This document shows, in pieces, positions 11,548 to 20,455 of a stretch of 64,000 bases of DNA. Where the stretch lies: NCBI RefSeq assembly GCF_003286085.1, contig NW_020825289.1, forward strand, positions 2,728,001-2,792,000, written 5' to 3'. The position numbers were made by a program, and so were the translations under genes. This DNA is from Drosophila persimilis. Its lineage: Eukaryota; Arthropoda; Insecta; Diptera; Drosophilidae. How positions within the stretch are numbered: position 1 is the first letter of the stretch; every line of letters begins with the position of its first letter. A model generated the notes under the pieces. It saw only the letters and a program-made list of their open reading frames with translations. It ran no database searches and was not told where the DNA came from.

Positions 11548-12534
11548 CAGTTTTTTGGAGTATGTTCGGTAATTCTTGGATTCGAGTTCGAATCTTTGAG
11601 AAGGAACTCATGCATAATTGTATGCTCAGGCCATATTGACGGTTCTAGAGAACTGGATAGTAACGAATCAGGGAGAAGAATTTTAAAGAATGATATGTTG
11701 CGCTTATGTTTACATGTAAATTTAGTCACACCTATATCAACAGCCGAAGTATTAAGTTTAGAGGAAAGATGTTGTTTAACATCCTTCGTTGTAGCATCAG
11801 GAATAAGACGTGAAACAAATATTGCTTTCCGAGGGACCACTGCTCTAAGTTGAAGTCCCGAGTGAGATCGAGATGGTGGAGCCACTCCTAAAAGAGATCT
11901 CGGTCCAAGGGCAGAGGAATTGGCAGCAATGGCTGGAGCAGGAATTGTCAAGACGTCACCAGCAACCAGCACACCCGCACTAGGAGCACTCACCGCGTCA
12001 GAAGTGACGGCAACAGAAACTGCAGGGATGGGATTGATGCTGTTGGAAACTTTGATGCTCGAAGGAAGCACATTGCTCGGTGTAAAGAACACCGGAGCCA
12101 CCGTTGGCGGATTTATAGATAACGGCGAGGCATGACTACACGGAGTAACAAATGCTTCCGATGGATGAAGGTGGGAGGCAGGCGTACCAATCGGATTAGG
12201 TTGCAAGAGATTGGTATCATTATTTGAGCCCAAGAAACTGTGATTCAAGGGCAAGAAATTTCTCGTTGAGAGCCACAAATTGTTTCCGGACATCCAGAAA
12301 CCCAGTTCGAGTCTGTCTCATAAATGTGCGCATTTCGGCCTCAATCTCCCGAAAAGCCAGACATGACCAAGACAGGCCCATGCGTTTCGAGATCAGATCA
12401 TTCAGCCGGCCAAAATTTCCACCACCAGCACATTTTATGTGGGCAAAATTGTCGCACAGCCAGCAGCTAAGAAATGAATCACCAATGATTACACCACCGA
12501 ATTCACATTTCTTTGCACTACAAACGATTGCCAT
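11547..12534 (-). pseudogene. CR1-A ORF1: PHD-like zinc finger protein, one frameshift
   Basis: Starts at the ATG at 12534. The N-terminus carries spaced Cys/His residues (CSAKKC, CWLCDNFAHIKC, WSC) as in the PHD-like finger of CR1-clade ORF1 proteins, then a helical stretch MRTFMRQTRTGFLDVRKQF and ALESQFLG. The frame shifts near 12240 and continues to 11547 as a Ser/Ala/Pro-rich linker and a basic C-terminal domain (RAVVPRKAIFVSRLIPDATT, VTKFTCKHKRNISFFKILLP). About 330 codons in total, broken only once. It acts in the LINE ribonucleoprotein; RNA-binding is inferred from the family. Confidence 0.7.
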
Positions 12535-13118
12535 TATTGACAGCAATAGAATCACTGTGCACGAATAAGAAAAGAACGGAGTGAGAGCGCAGGTAAAATG
12601 GGAGAGCAGACAGCAGAGCGAGCCAGACAATCAGCTGCATCGGCAATAATTCAAAGCAGATGATCCAACGAAGTGCAGAAAACGAGCAGTAAACTCACCA
12701 AAGCAGAGACACAAAAGAAAAGTCCACAGAGAGGGAGAGTATAGGCAATCCAGAGAGAGTGAGAGCAACAATGCGAGCAGCCCGCTTATGCTCACGAGAG
12801 AGTGTGGGAGATGCAAACGCTGATGCGCGAGAACAGTGCACACCAAAGAAGCGATAACGAAAAGCAGACTGGGCAAAAACCAATAACAAATTGCCTGCAC
12901 GAGTCCGATGCGTTACGTTGCGAATATTGAATTTATATTAAACACTTATTCACAAACAAAACACTGGTGATTAACACAAAGTAGAATCAAATTACAGAGA
13001 TGCGATGATATATCAAAACAAAGTCACAACAATGTTGTATGATATTTAGGCAAAGGGCGGAGAATGCAGGAGCAAGAAAAAAACACAACCGGCTTAAGCA
13101 AGAGCTAGAAGCGAATAT
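12535..13118 (-). other. CR1-A 5' UTR / internal promoter region
   Basis: No gene. The 5' leader of the CR1-A copy, rich in CT tracts on its sense strand. A short part of its outer end recurs at 4377-4400. LINE promoters are internal, so this is where one would be expected; no specific motif is claimed. Confidence 0.5.
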
Positions 13119-13127
13119 GAATATGAA

Positions 13128-13487
13128 ATATATCCACCACTAATTCTCTTCCTCTTATTAAATTATTAATCCTTACACACCTTTCGATTAATTATTTACT
13201 GTAGTGGTATTTGTATTTTAATTGCATGCTTAGTTTCTTAGAAAGTTTAGTGCTAATTTTCCTCGAATGTTAGTCTAATAGCTATCTTTCTTGCATGTTC
13301 GCGTTTGGTTCGGCTACGCACCGCGCGTCATGCGGCAGCGCCCCTCGGTCGGTTGGGCGGGAGGGGGGCTGCGTTTTGCCTGGGATCCGCGCGTAACAGC
13401 CTTCTGCTGGTGTCACACGGGCCACTTGACGGTGCAGTAACTGCATCGCCTCTTGAAAGATGCAATCATTGCATGTCAACGTCCAGA
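13128..13487 (+). mobile_element. CR1-B 3' end (3' UTR) fragment
   Basis: Matches 15868-16172 and 29070-29428. It begins in the last ORF2 codons (CCACTAATTCTCTTCCTC) and ends GCATGTCAACGTCCA. Contains the GC-rich block typical of this family's 3' UTR and a small hairpin CTGCATC ... GATGCA just before the end. Confidence 0.8.
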
Positions 13488-13489
13488 AT

Positions 13490-13747
13490 GCTCTCTAGAT
13501 CGCGGAGGAGCCGGATTTGAAGAAGCTGATAGAGGACGTTTCAAATTGCCCTGGTTATAAGTTGCGCACACGTAAAACGCTGTCTAATGTGCTACTTCCA
13601 AATTTACACAGTGAGTTAATTGCCAATGTGAAAGAGAAGATTGGTTCTGAATCTGGAGTTTGTCTCACAACTGATGGATGGACATCGCTCACCAATGAGA
13701 GATACATACAGTCAAGGAATAACGTCAACATCTTTGGGATATTTTAG
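13490..13747 (+). pseudogene. hAT-superfamily transposase fragment
   Basis: A 76-codon open stretch from 13517 reads KLIEDVSNCPGYKLRTRKTL, SNVLLPNLHSEL and GVCLTTDGWTSLTNERYI. The LTTDGWTS signature is characteristic of hAT transposases (the catalytic Asp region). Both sides are lost: the left joins CR1-B at 13487 and the right runs into unassigned sequence. Far too short for function (full enzymes are about 500-700 residues). Confidence 0.6.
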
Positions 13748-13999
13748 AGAGATTGGTACGGATTGGTGGCATCGATGCCCCGAAGACTACAGGCTGTAAT
13801 AGATGATGTAATGTAGATGTAATAGAATGGTGGACCAACCAAATATTAAAAATATAGTATTAATAATTAATAATAAGTATTAATATTAAGATGACTTTGA
13901 AACTATAATACAAAAGCATAGAGGCTGTATGCAGAAAAGAATTCTAAGCTCAATTTATTTGTAATAAACTTATATATATAAACATTTCGTTCGTTCTCT
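13748..13999. other. Unassigned AT-rich segment
   Basis: Short repeats of GATGTAATGTAGATGTAATAGA and TAATAATTAATAATAAG type. No coding potential or recognised repeat. Confidence 0.4.
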
Positions 14000-14510
14000 T
14001 TCGTAGTGATCAGACGCGTTTTTGTTTTGTGCTCCGCATTGTTTCCTTTTGTTTTGAATAAACAGCCGGTGTTTTCTTAAATAAACTTTAATTAACTTCC
14101 TAACCAGCCAACAATCTGGAAACCTATTCTATTCCGCGAGTGCATGCCTTTTGATTTGTGTTAAAACATTATTTAACTTTTTATTTTTCGGCGTCGGCTT
14201 GTCGTGTTTGTGTTATTGCAGTGAGTGAGTACGCATTACATTGCATTGCAGTCGGCTCTCGTCTGGTAGCTTTTGTTGTGTTATCAGTCTCTCCCTATCA
14301 CCTCAACTTCAATAACTGTTCTTTCTCTCTCGCTCTCGTAACTTTCTGTTCAGTAGCTCTCTCTCTCTCTCATTAGCTGCTGCTGCAACTGTTCTCCTCT
14401 CCTCCTAGCGTGCACTCCTATTAGAGTTTGTCTGGCACACTGGTTTGATAGCCATTTGTTTTGAAATATTATTTGATTTTAATTTTAATTTTGTTCAAAT
14501 TTTGTATTAT

Positions 14511-15363
14511 GGAGTTTTCTGTTGTATGTGCCAAAAAATCATGCAATAAGCAGATCAGCCGATTATCCCCTGATGGCTCTGCGACAGCGTAGTGCACGCG
14601 AAATGCGCTGGATTTTCTGGCCTTGTGAGTGATGCCATTTCAAAGCGTAATGGTTTGCACTACAGTTGCGAGGCATGCCGTGCTGTGGAGAAAGACATGG
14701 TAGCTTTTATGAGGCAGACGCGGAGTGGCTTTAAGGAGCTGACCGTTGGTTTTAAAAACCAATACGATCGGCTCCTAGCCATGGAGGCTCAGTTTAGCGT
14801 TTTAAAAAGGCCGAGGCGCAAAAAGGTCACTCAGCCGTGCGCCGCCGAAAAACTGACTCCGACTCCAAGTGTGCAGCAGTTGATCTCGTTTGCCACTCCA
14901 AGGGCAACGACAGCTGCTGGCGATGCAGATTCGGTAGCCGAATTCATCGCCTCGGAGAATGTGTAGCCAAGTACGTTCGCTAGTTGTCCCGTCTATCCCG
15001 ATCCCACCAGTAAATAGACGTTCCGGACCCCCGGATATTGCCACCCCAGGCACTAGGCTGTGGTGACTAAACCACTGGTGGGAGTCCCACCAAAACGACA
15101 AGTTTTTGTTTCACGGCTGGCCCCTGACCTCACATCTAATGATGTAATTGCTTTTATTCAAAGCAAAATAAAAGCCGTGGGTTTAAAGGTGGAGAAATTC
15201 AACTTCTCTTATGCCAGGGAGATAGCCTCGTTTAAGATAAGCATTTCCCCCAACTCAATTTGACACCATTTGCTCCGCCAAATTTTGGCCGGAGCATTTG
15301 GTGGTGAAGGAGTTTAAGGCTAAGAAGAAGAATAGGCCCCCCATATCCCTTACAAATCTTTCC
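14511..15363 (+). pseudogene. CR1-B ORF1 remnant
   Basis: Starts ATGGAGTTTTCTG (MEFSVVCAKKSCNKQ), a CAKKC-like finger start as in CR1-A, but hits TAG at 14590. A shifted frame at 14592-14966 gives HAKCAGFSG, LHYSCEACRAVEKDMVAFMR, QTRSGFKELTVGFKNQY, ending in a stop. A third block (15060-15263) gives the C-terminal RQVFVSRLAPDL, VEKFNFSYAREIASFKI. The domain order is the same as CR1-A ORF1. At least three lesions. Confidence 0.65.
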
Positions 15364-15377
15364 AGTGTGCCACCCTC

Positions 15378-15926
15378 AACCTCTTATAAAGAGGTGGTCA
15401 AAGGAATTTGACGAACCCTATATAAGAAAGACTCTCTTTACCTCGCTTGTTCGTCCGATCTTAGAATACGGTTCCTGTGTATGGTGCCCTCAGTACAAAG
15501 TACACCAGAAAAACTTTTTTACTTTTACTTTTACTTTTACAGAAAAACTTTTTACTCTTTGCTCTGCGGGGCCTTAACTGGGATGCGGGTGTAAGACTCC
15601 CATCTGACTCTAGTAGACTACTATTAGTAAACCTCCCATCCTTAGTTAACCGTAGAAAAATGCTTGGTGTGATATTTATGCACAACTTGATCAGGGGTGA
15701 CATAGACAGCCCTGATCTGTTGAGCCGCATAAACTTCACGATTCCTATTAGACTGACTAGAAATTTTATACCGTTGTTTCTTCCACTTTGTAGATCGAAT
15801 TATTCCTTGCATGAACCGTTTAGGGTCTTATGCTCGGATTATAATTCCCTCTACCATATTATATCCACCACTAATTCTCTTCCTCTTATTAAATTACTAA
15901 TCCTTACACACCTTTCTAGTAATTAG
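15378..15926 (+). pseudogene. CR1-B ORF2 C-terminus
   Basis: Encodes IKRWSKEFDEPYIRKTLFTS, LEYGSCVWCPQYKVHQ, then after the CTTTTA expansion QKNFLLFALRGLNWDAG and the C-terminal CRSNYSLHEPFRVLCSDYNS, ending at a stop at 15924. Equivalent to the last 180 codons of the intact copy at 27726-29132. No catalytic residues remain. Confidence 0.75.
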
Positions 15927-16172
15927 TAATTGTAGTGGTATTTGTATTTTGATTGCTTGCTTAGTTTCTTAGAAAGTTTAGTGCTAATTTTCCTCGAATG
16001 TTAGTCTAAAAGCTATCCTTCTTGCATGTTCGCGTTCGGTACGGCAACGCACCGTGCGTCATGCGGCAGCCCCTCGGTCGGTTGGGCGGGAGGAGGGCTG
16101 CGTTTTGCCTGCTGGTTTCACACGGGCCACTTGACGGTGCAGTAACTGCAGTCATTGCATGTCAACGTCCAA

Positions 16173-16505
16173 GATATCTATTTGTTTTGACCACCAGGAG
16201 GGTTTGTTTTTCCCCCTTGGTTTATTTGGGGGCATGCTGCCGTGAACCTGTGAAAAAGACGGTTTAGGTTGTCCCTTGCGTCTTTTGGGGCTTTTAAGTG
16301 GAGTAAGTCCTCCTGGGCTGTACTTTATTTTTCCCAGTTAGCTTTCCTGGCGCCAATATAGTCAGTAGATTTTGGGATCTAGAGGGATAATACCATCTCG
16401 ATATAGGTCTAATGAGAAAAGGAATGTTCTCTAGCACTTTCTAAATTTTGACACTGAAACACTAAGCTGAGGTCAATAACTTCCTGTCGAATTTTTAACT
16501 ATAAA
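16173..16505 (-). mobile_element. LOA LINE fragment (EN-RT linker), 3' half of the element split by BEL-1
   Basis: The reverse complement aligns with 37990-38330 of the LOA copy (AGGAAGTTATTGACCTCAG, ACCTATATCGAGATG, AACTGGGAAAAAT, AACCAAGGGGGAAAAA). The alignment stops exactly at the BEL-1 LTR (16506) and resumes at 32773 beyond the other LTR. Confidence 0.75.
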
Positions 16506-16825
16506 TGTAGAGTTTTGCGATAAATATTGGTAATTGCCTTTAATCAGGCTGCGGACGCGAGGGACTATCGGGGTGGACCAGAGCAGCTTGCTTGGGAGAC
16601 GAGAAGAAATAAAAAGGCAAGACCGGTCTTCATCAATGTGAGGATGCGACTTCCTCTCCATTTATTATCCTAAGCTATGCTGGAGCGAATGTTGCTTAAC
16701 ATCTTTATGTTGCTTCATTATTTTGGGCGTATGTAACTATGTTAGGCGGTAGATCTTAAAAGGTAAAGGTTGCCATTTAACTAATTAATTTCAACTATGC
16801 GGCTGCATCGACCGCTGTACCAACA
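16506..16825 (-). repeat. BEL-1 3' LTR
   Basis: Minus-strand TGTTGGTACAGCGG ... ATTCTACA, 320 bp. The adjacent element-side sequence GTTCAAGGCGGCCGGAA matches the polypurine-like tract GTTCAACGGGGCCGG before the BEL-2 3' LTR (25540-25554), which identifies this as the 3' LTR. Confidence 0.8.
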
Positions 16826-16869
16826 TTCCGGCCGCCTTGAACGACCGCACGTCGGTCTTCAATCCGCTG

Positions 16870-19059
16870 GTAGCTGGGCCGATTTATGAATTGTGCGCTG
16901 AATGACGCCCCCTCCTGTCCGCACCTCGACCACCCTGAATCTTCCATCCGCTCCTTCAACGACTCTGGTTACCCTGCCGGTGACCCACCGCTGCAGCGGC
17001 TCCACCCCATTCCACTCCACCCCTTACTCCGCTGCGAACGTCCGCAGGCTGGGTTGCTGCTCCTCGAACGCTTCCTGCAGCTTGGTCGGAATGGACGACC
17101 TTCTGTAAACCTGTCGGCCGGCATATTTCCCATGATCTGACTAATTCATTTTGGTTTGTAGCGAAAAAAATGGATGCATCACGTGCATTTACAAGCCAAA
17201 TCTCCTGTCTCAGCAGACTGACCAGTGTCTTTGCATTGTATTGACAATTTTTTAAGTAATAATTCCTCAAAAACAATTCGACTAAGTGACTCTTGGCGGG
17301 TAGAGTAGAGTAGGAAACTTGGCCTCAAGTGGCACAGGCGCATGCAACAACCTGCCTCCCACCCTGATAAGCGAAAACCTTCTCCCTTTTTCGGATATCT
17401 TTTGGACAAACCATTGGGGCCATCATTTGCAGGCTTGGCGGAAGAGCTTGTCCCCTTTTCAGCTGTTTAAACTCCTGCGGAAAGACTCTTCGTTGAACCA
17501 GCTCCATCAATTTGAGGGACGATTGCTGCAACTCCTTTACAGTCAACTCCGTGGAGCCCTCTCTTTGGCTGTCGATGTTTAAAAAACGGCACACATATAA
17601 AAATACTCGAACTCTTTTTGTGTACGATGAAAAACGAGCAAATATCTGATTGGGAAATGAGTCCTCATCACGGATTACCTTACATCGCTTGGAATGTTAA
17701 AATGCGAGTTCTCTGGCCAACTGTGCTCAGGCTCACATACAAATTTAGGACCTTCTAGGCAAACAGGCTGGGGGCCCCACATAACGACTTTTGTCGCAGC
17801 TGTAGAGACGAGGAAGAGGAGGAGACAGTGGAACATCTGTTCTGATCCTGCCCCGCTCTCAGCAGATGAAGGCTACAGCACCTGGGCTCAGCCTTTCTAC
17901 ACGACATCTCAGAGATGTCCAAACTATGTCCCAGGAGGATAGCGAACTTTGTGAGAGCATCTGGATGGGATAATTGCTGACAGGAAGTCTCACAACGCAA
18001 GAAGGAATGATCCTCTGCGGTATCACAACGGGCCGAAACCGGCCTAAGTGTGACTGGTTCCGAGCGAGCCCGGCAGCCGCCTTAACCTAACCTAACCTAA
18101 TCAAATTTACTAAAGGAGTTCAGGGACGTCGCATCCACGAGAAGCCAAGTCCGCTGGATTTGACAGCGAAGGCACATGACGCCACGTAATCCGTTCTGAT
18201 AGCTCCTGAAGTGTGGCTACCCTATTTGACACAAAAACAGCAAGCGACGATGGCGGAGTCTTTATACAATGTAGCGCTATTTCGGAGTCCGTCCAGAAAT
18301 AAACGCTCTCGATTCTGCATTTGTCCAAAATTGAACCAAGAGAGTGGCGGCGAATAGTTCAAGTCTTGGTATGGTTTCTGTCTTTAGTGGAGCAATATAT
18401 ATATATAAATATAAAGGCAACAGCCGTGTGCTTTACTAGAAGCGTCTGCGAAACCGTGAACTTGAAAAGATAAGCATCCAGTGGCAAAAGTTTACCTTGG
18501 AATGGTCACTGCGTGGAGATTCCGCAAATTCTTCCTCAAGACCTCCCAACCTGTCTGCAATTCCATCGGAATCGCTTCATCCCAGTCCGATTGGAGTTGC
18601 CAAAGTCTCTGGAGGATTTTTTTTGGACCTTATGCCAATGGGGCACAGCAATCCCAACAGATCGAAGCGCTTTGTAGGAGTCCTTCCGTAAAACTTTCAT
18701 CCAAATGAAAGCGGAATGTGTCTGCTTGCGGGCTCCACCGCATGCTTAAGTCTTTGGTCGAATCGTCATCATTGAAATTAAGGGATATTTCCCTTAGTTG
18801 GGATAGTTGTGGATGGTTTGAAAACCATTTACACAGCTGGAAGCCACCGTGATTTAGGATTTCGGACACTTGATTACACATCACATTCAACGTGTCAATC
18901 TCATCGGCTCCAGTAAGCATGTCCACATAAAAATCGTAGCAAATTATGTCGGAACCGATCTCATGTGTGTCTCTAAGACGACCTCCAAGTTCTTGCAAGC
19001 AACGGAGGGTGAGAAATGGAGCTGAAGCCGTTCCAAAGGTGACAACAGTATTTAAACGA
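16870..19059 (-). pseudogene. pol: BEL-1 pol remnant: RT, RNase H, partial integrase
   Basis: Reading leftward from 19059: RT palm (RLNTVVTFGTASAPFLTLRC, then CYDFYVDMLTGADE with one D of YVDD missing), connection (SDWDEAIPMELQ), RNase H-like block 18330-18108 (VYFWTDSEIALHCI, WRHVPSLSNPADLASRGC), a LOA insertion at about 18100-17754, the linker (GPKFVCEPEHSWP), an integrase zinc region at about 17600-17180 (SLLRQEIWLVNARD), and the integrase C-terminus at 17000-16870 (WVTGRV, VVEVRT, IHK). The integrase catalytic core is deleted. Many frameshifts. Domain order and motifs match BEL-2 in this window. Confidence 0.75.
17754..18100 (+). mobile_element. LOA LINE 3' end inserted in BEL-1 pol
   Basis: 5'-truncated. 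Encodes the C-terminal zinc region (CRSCRDEEEEETVEHLF-like, in broken frames) and the 3' UTR ending CTTAACCTAACCTAACCTAA at 18100. Matches the 3' end at 42599-42746. The insertion splits BEL-1 pol between RNase H and integrase. Confidence 0.75.
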
Positions 19060-19113
19060 AACGAGGGGGAACGTTGTGAGTTGCTGCGGACACCGCAACT
19101 CTACAGTTATACC
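19060..19113 (+). mobile_element. DINE-1 (Helentron-type) 5' end, left half of a split copy
   Basis: AACGAGGGGGAACGTTGTG then the GAGTTGC...GCAACTC hairpin and TACAGTTATACC. The rest of the same element resumes at 25859 after the BEL-2 insertion. Non-autonomous; encodes nothing. Confidence 0.85.
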
Positions 19114-19417
19114 TGTTGCGTGACCTTCCATCCATGGCCACAATTATTAGTTATTGATCTGAGTTATGAAGTCTAGTGTAAGTTAGGCTAGGGCAAAGCG
19201 GGAGCGCAATAAAAGCTCTCGCTCTTGGTGAATTCGCACCGCTTTGCCACCGTAGGTTAGCTAGAGTAAGAGATTTGAATTGTGAAGAAAATATAGTTGT
19301 TTGCCAACCTTGAATTAGATCGAGCGTATGAAGTTTTTCGCCCCGCCAAATAAATAATTTAAATTACAGCCACCCAAGTTTTCGGTAATTGATTAGAAAA
19401 ACTCTTCTAATTTTTCA
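19114..19417 (+). repeat. BEL-2 5' LTR
   Basis: TGTTGCGTGACCTTCC ... TTCTAATTTTTCA, 304 bp. Includes AATAAA-like sequences (GCAATAAAAGC, CAAATAAATAA) that could serve for polyadenylation. Confidence 0.85.
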
Positions 19418-19436
19418 TGGCGCCCCCGGGTGGACT
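19418..19436 (+). other. BEL-2 primer binding site, tRNA-Asn type
   Basis: TGGCGCCCCCGGGTGGACT directly abuts the LTR. Its reverse complement ends in CCA and matches, from memory, the 3' end of tRNA-Asn (GUU). The second copy has the variant TGGCGCACCCCGGGTGGAC at 37426-37408. Confidence 0.65.
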
Positions 19437-20455
19437 GTAAAGTGAATTATAGGCAACAACAATAAGTGACAGTGACACAAGAAATTGCAGTATACATATG
19501 CAAACATATTCGTGGCCCGCGTCGTGTGTGTGTGCAATCGGCAATCAATTTGTAAAATATCATCGCGTCGGTCGCGCCAACAATAATTTTTGTGCAAATT
19601 CTGCTACCGCCGAGGGATGCCCTGCGATAAAGACAGGAAAGTAGCAGTTGGATTCAAAGATCCAAAAGAGGAATCAGAGGTATTTGTGCAGAAAATTGAA
19701 GGCTGAGCAAAAGACATTCAGATCTGTCTTTGAGGTATTTGTGCTGAAAACATTGCACATCGCCTTCAATTCTAGGCACAGACGTATGATAAACATATAG
19801 TAGAGCTTGATTGCATGCATTTTATTAGTAATTGCATAAATATAACTAAAAACACATAAATACATACATATCTACACATACAGATATATGTGAACCGCTA
19901 TTTGGACGCAGCAGTTATATGTACATACATACATCTTTCGTTTACTGCAATCACTGTCGCCCCCCCCCCCCCACCACCCATTTTATTTTGTTCTACCTTT
20001 CTCGTCGTTATAACCTCACAAAGTTTGTTCGTTCGTTCACCCAAGCCACGGCGTATAGAAAATATCCACACATACATACAAGCAGCAGCACCGGTGCATT
20101 ATTTCGTTTTCGCTTTCGCTTCTCCACTGCTACTTGCGTTGTATTTGTTGGGAGAATTTTCTTTGCCGCTCTTGAGCTTGACGGTGCGCCAAGTGACGCG
20201 CTACCCTGTATCTAACGGGTATATTGTTTTCGGCTGTTACTTGCCAAGTGACGCGCTATCCTGTATCTAACGGGTATATTGTTTTCGGCCGTCACTTGCA
20301 ACGACTCTTTCCCTTGATACCTCGTGCCTCGACATTCAATTCAAATTCGTTTTCGATTATCGTTCTCGTTCAAACATTGAAAAAAAAAAAAAATAATAAA
20401 TAAATAAATAGAAATAATACTGCTTTGTTGCGTAAAATCTTCATACACAAACATT
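19437..20455 (+). other. BEL-2 leader (untranslated), with 55-bp tandem repeat
   Basis: No gene. Contains a poly-C tract (about 19961-19973), ACATACAT runs, and a direct tandem repeat 20188-20242 / 20243-20297 differing at 3 positions. The same repeat pair is in the second BEL-2 copy (about 36555-36675), so it predates both insertions. Confidence 0.7.

Larger units (their letters stand above)
8883..13118 (-). mobile_element. CR1-A LINE, nearly full-length (about 4.2 kb)
   Basis: Runs, in element sense, from a 5' UTR beginning near 13118 (ATTCGCTTCTAGCTCTTGC), through ORF1 (12534-11547) and ORF2 (11547-about 9000), to a 3' UTR with a TTATTTATTTATTT (AATA-type) tail at 8883-8915. CR1-clade assignment rests on the PHD-like ORF1, the AP-endonuclease, and an RT with FSKSFDSVN and C-terminal CRSNY..HEPFRVL type motifs. 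All main domains are present but mutated. Confidence 0.85.
14000..16172 (+). mobile_element. CR1-B LINE with 5' UTR, ORF1 and 3' end but central deletion
   Basis: Contains 5' UTR (about 14000-14510), ORF1 (14511-15363), then a jump near 15378 into the end of ORF2 and the 3' UTR ending GCATGTCAACGTCCA at 16172. The whole EN and most RT sequence is gone. A CTTTTA repeat has expanded at about 15515-15541 in the RT tail. Confidence 0.8.

Noticed and set aside
13100-13500. GC-rich block as a CpG-type promoter
   Set aside because: The same block occurs at three CR1-B 3' ends, so it is that family's 3' UTR.
17740-18109. CAAATTTA on both sides of the LOA piece in BEL-1 pol as a target-site duplication
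   Set aside because: Both copies are part of BEL-1's own coding text (a KF..GPKF repeat), and the left one is separated from the LOA start by BEL sequence.
19890-20270. 126-codon and 98-codon ORFs in the BEL-2 leader
   Set aside because: They cross a poly-C tract and a tandem repeat and are frame-disrupted in the second copy by indels.
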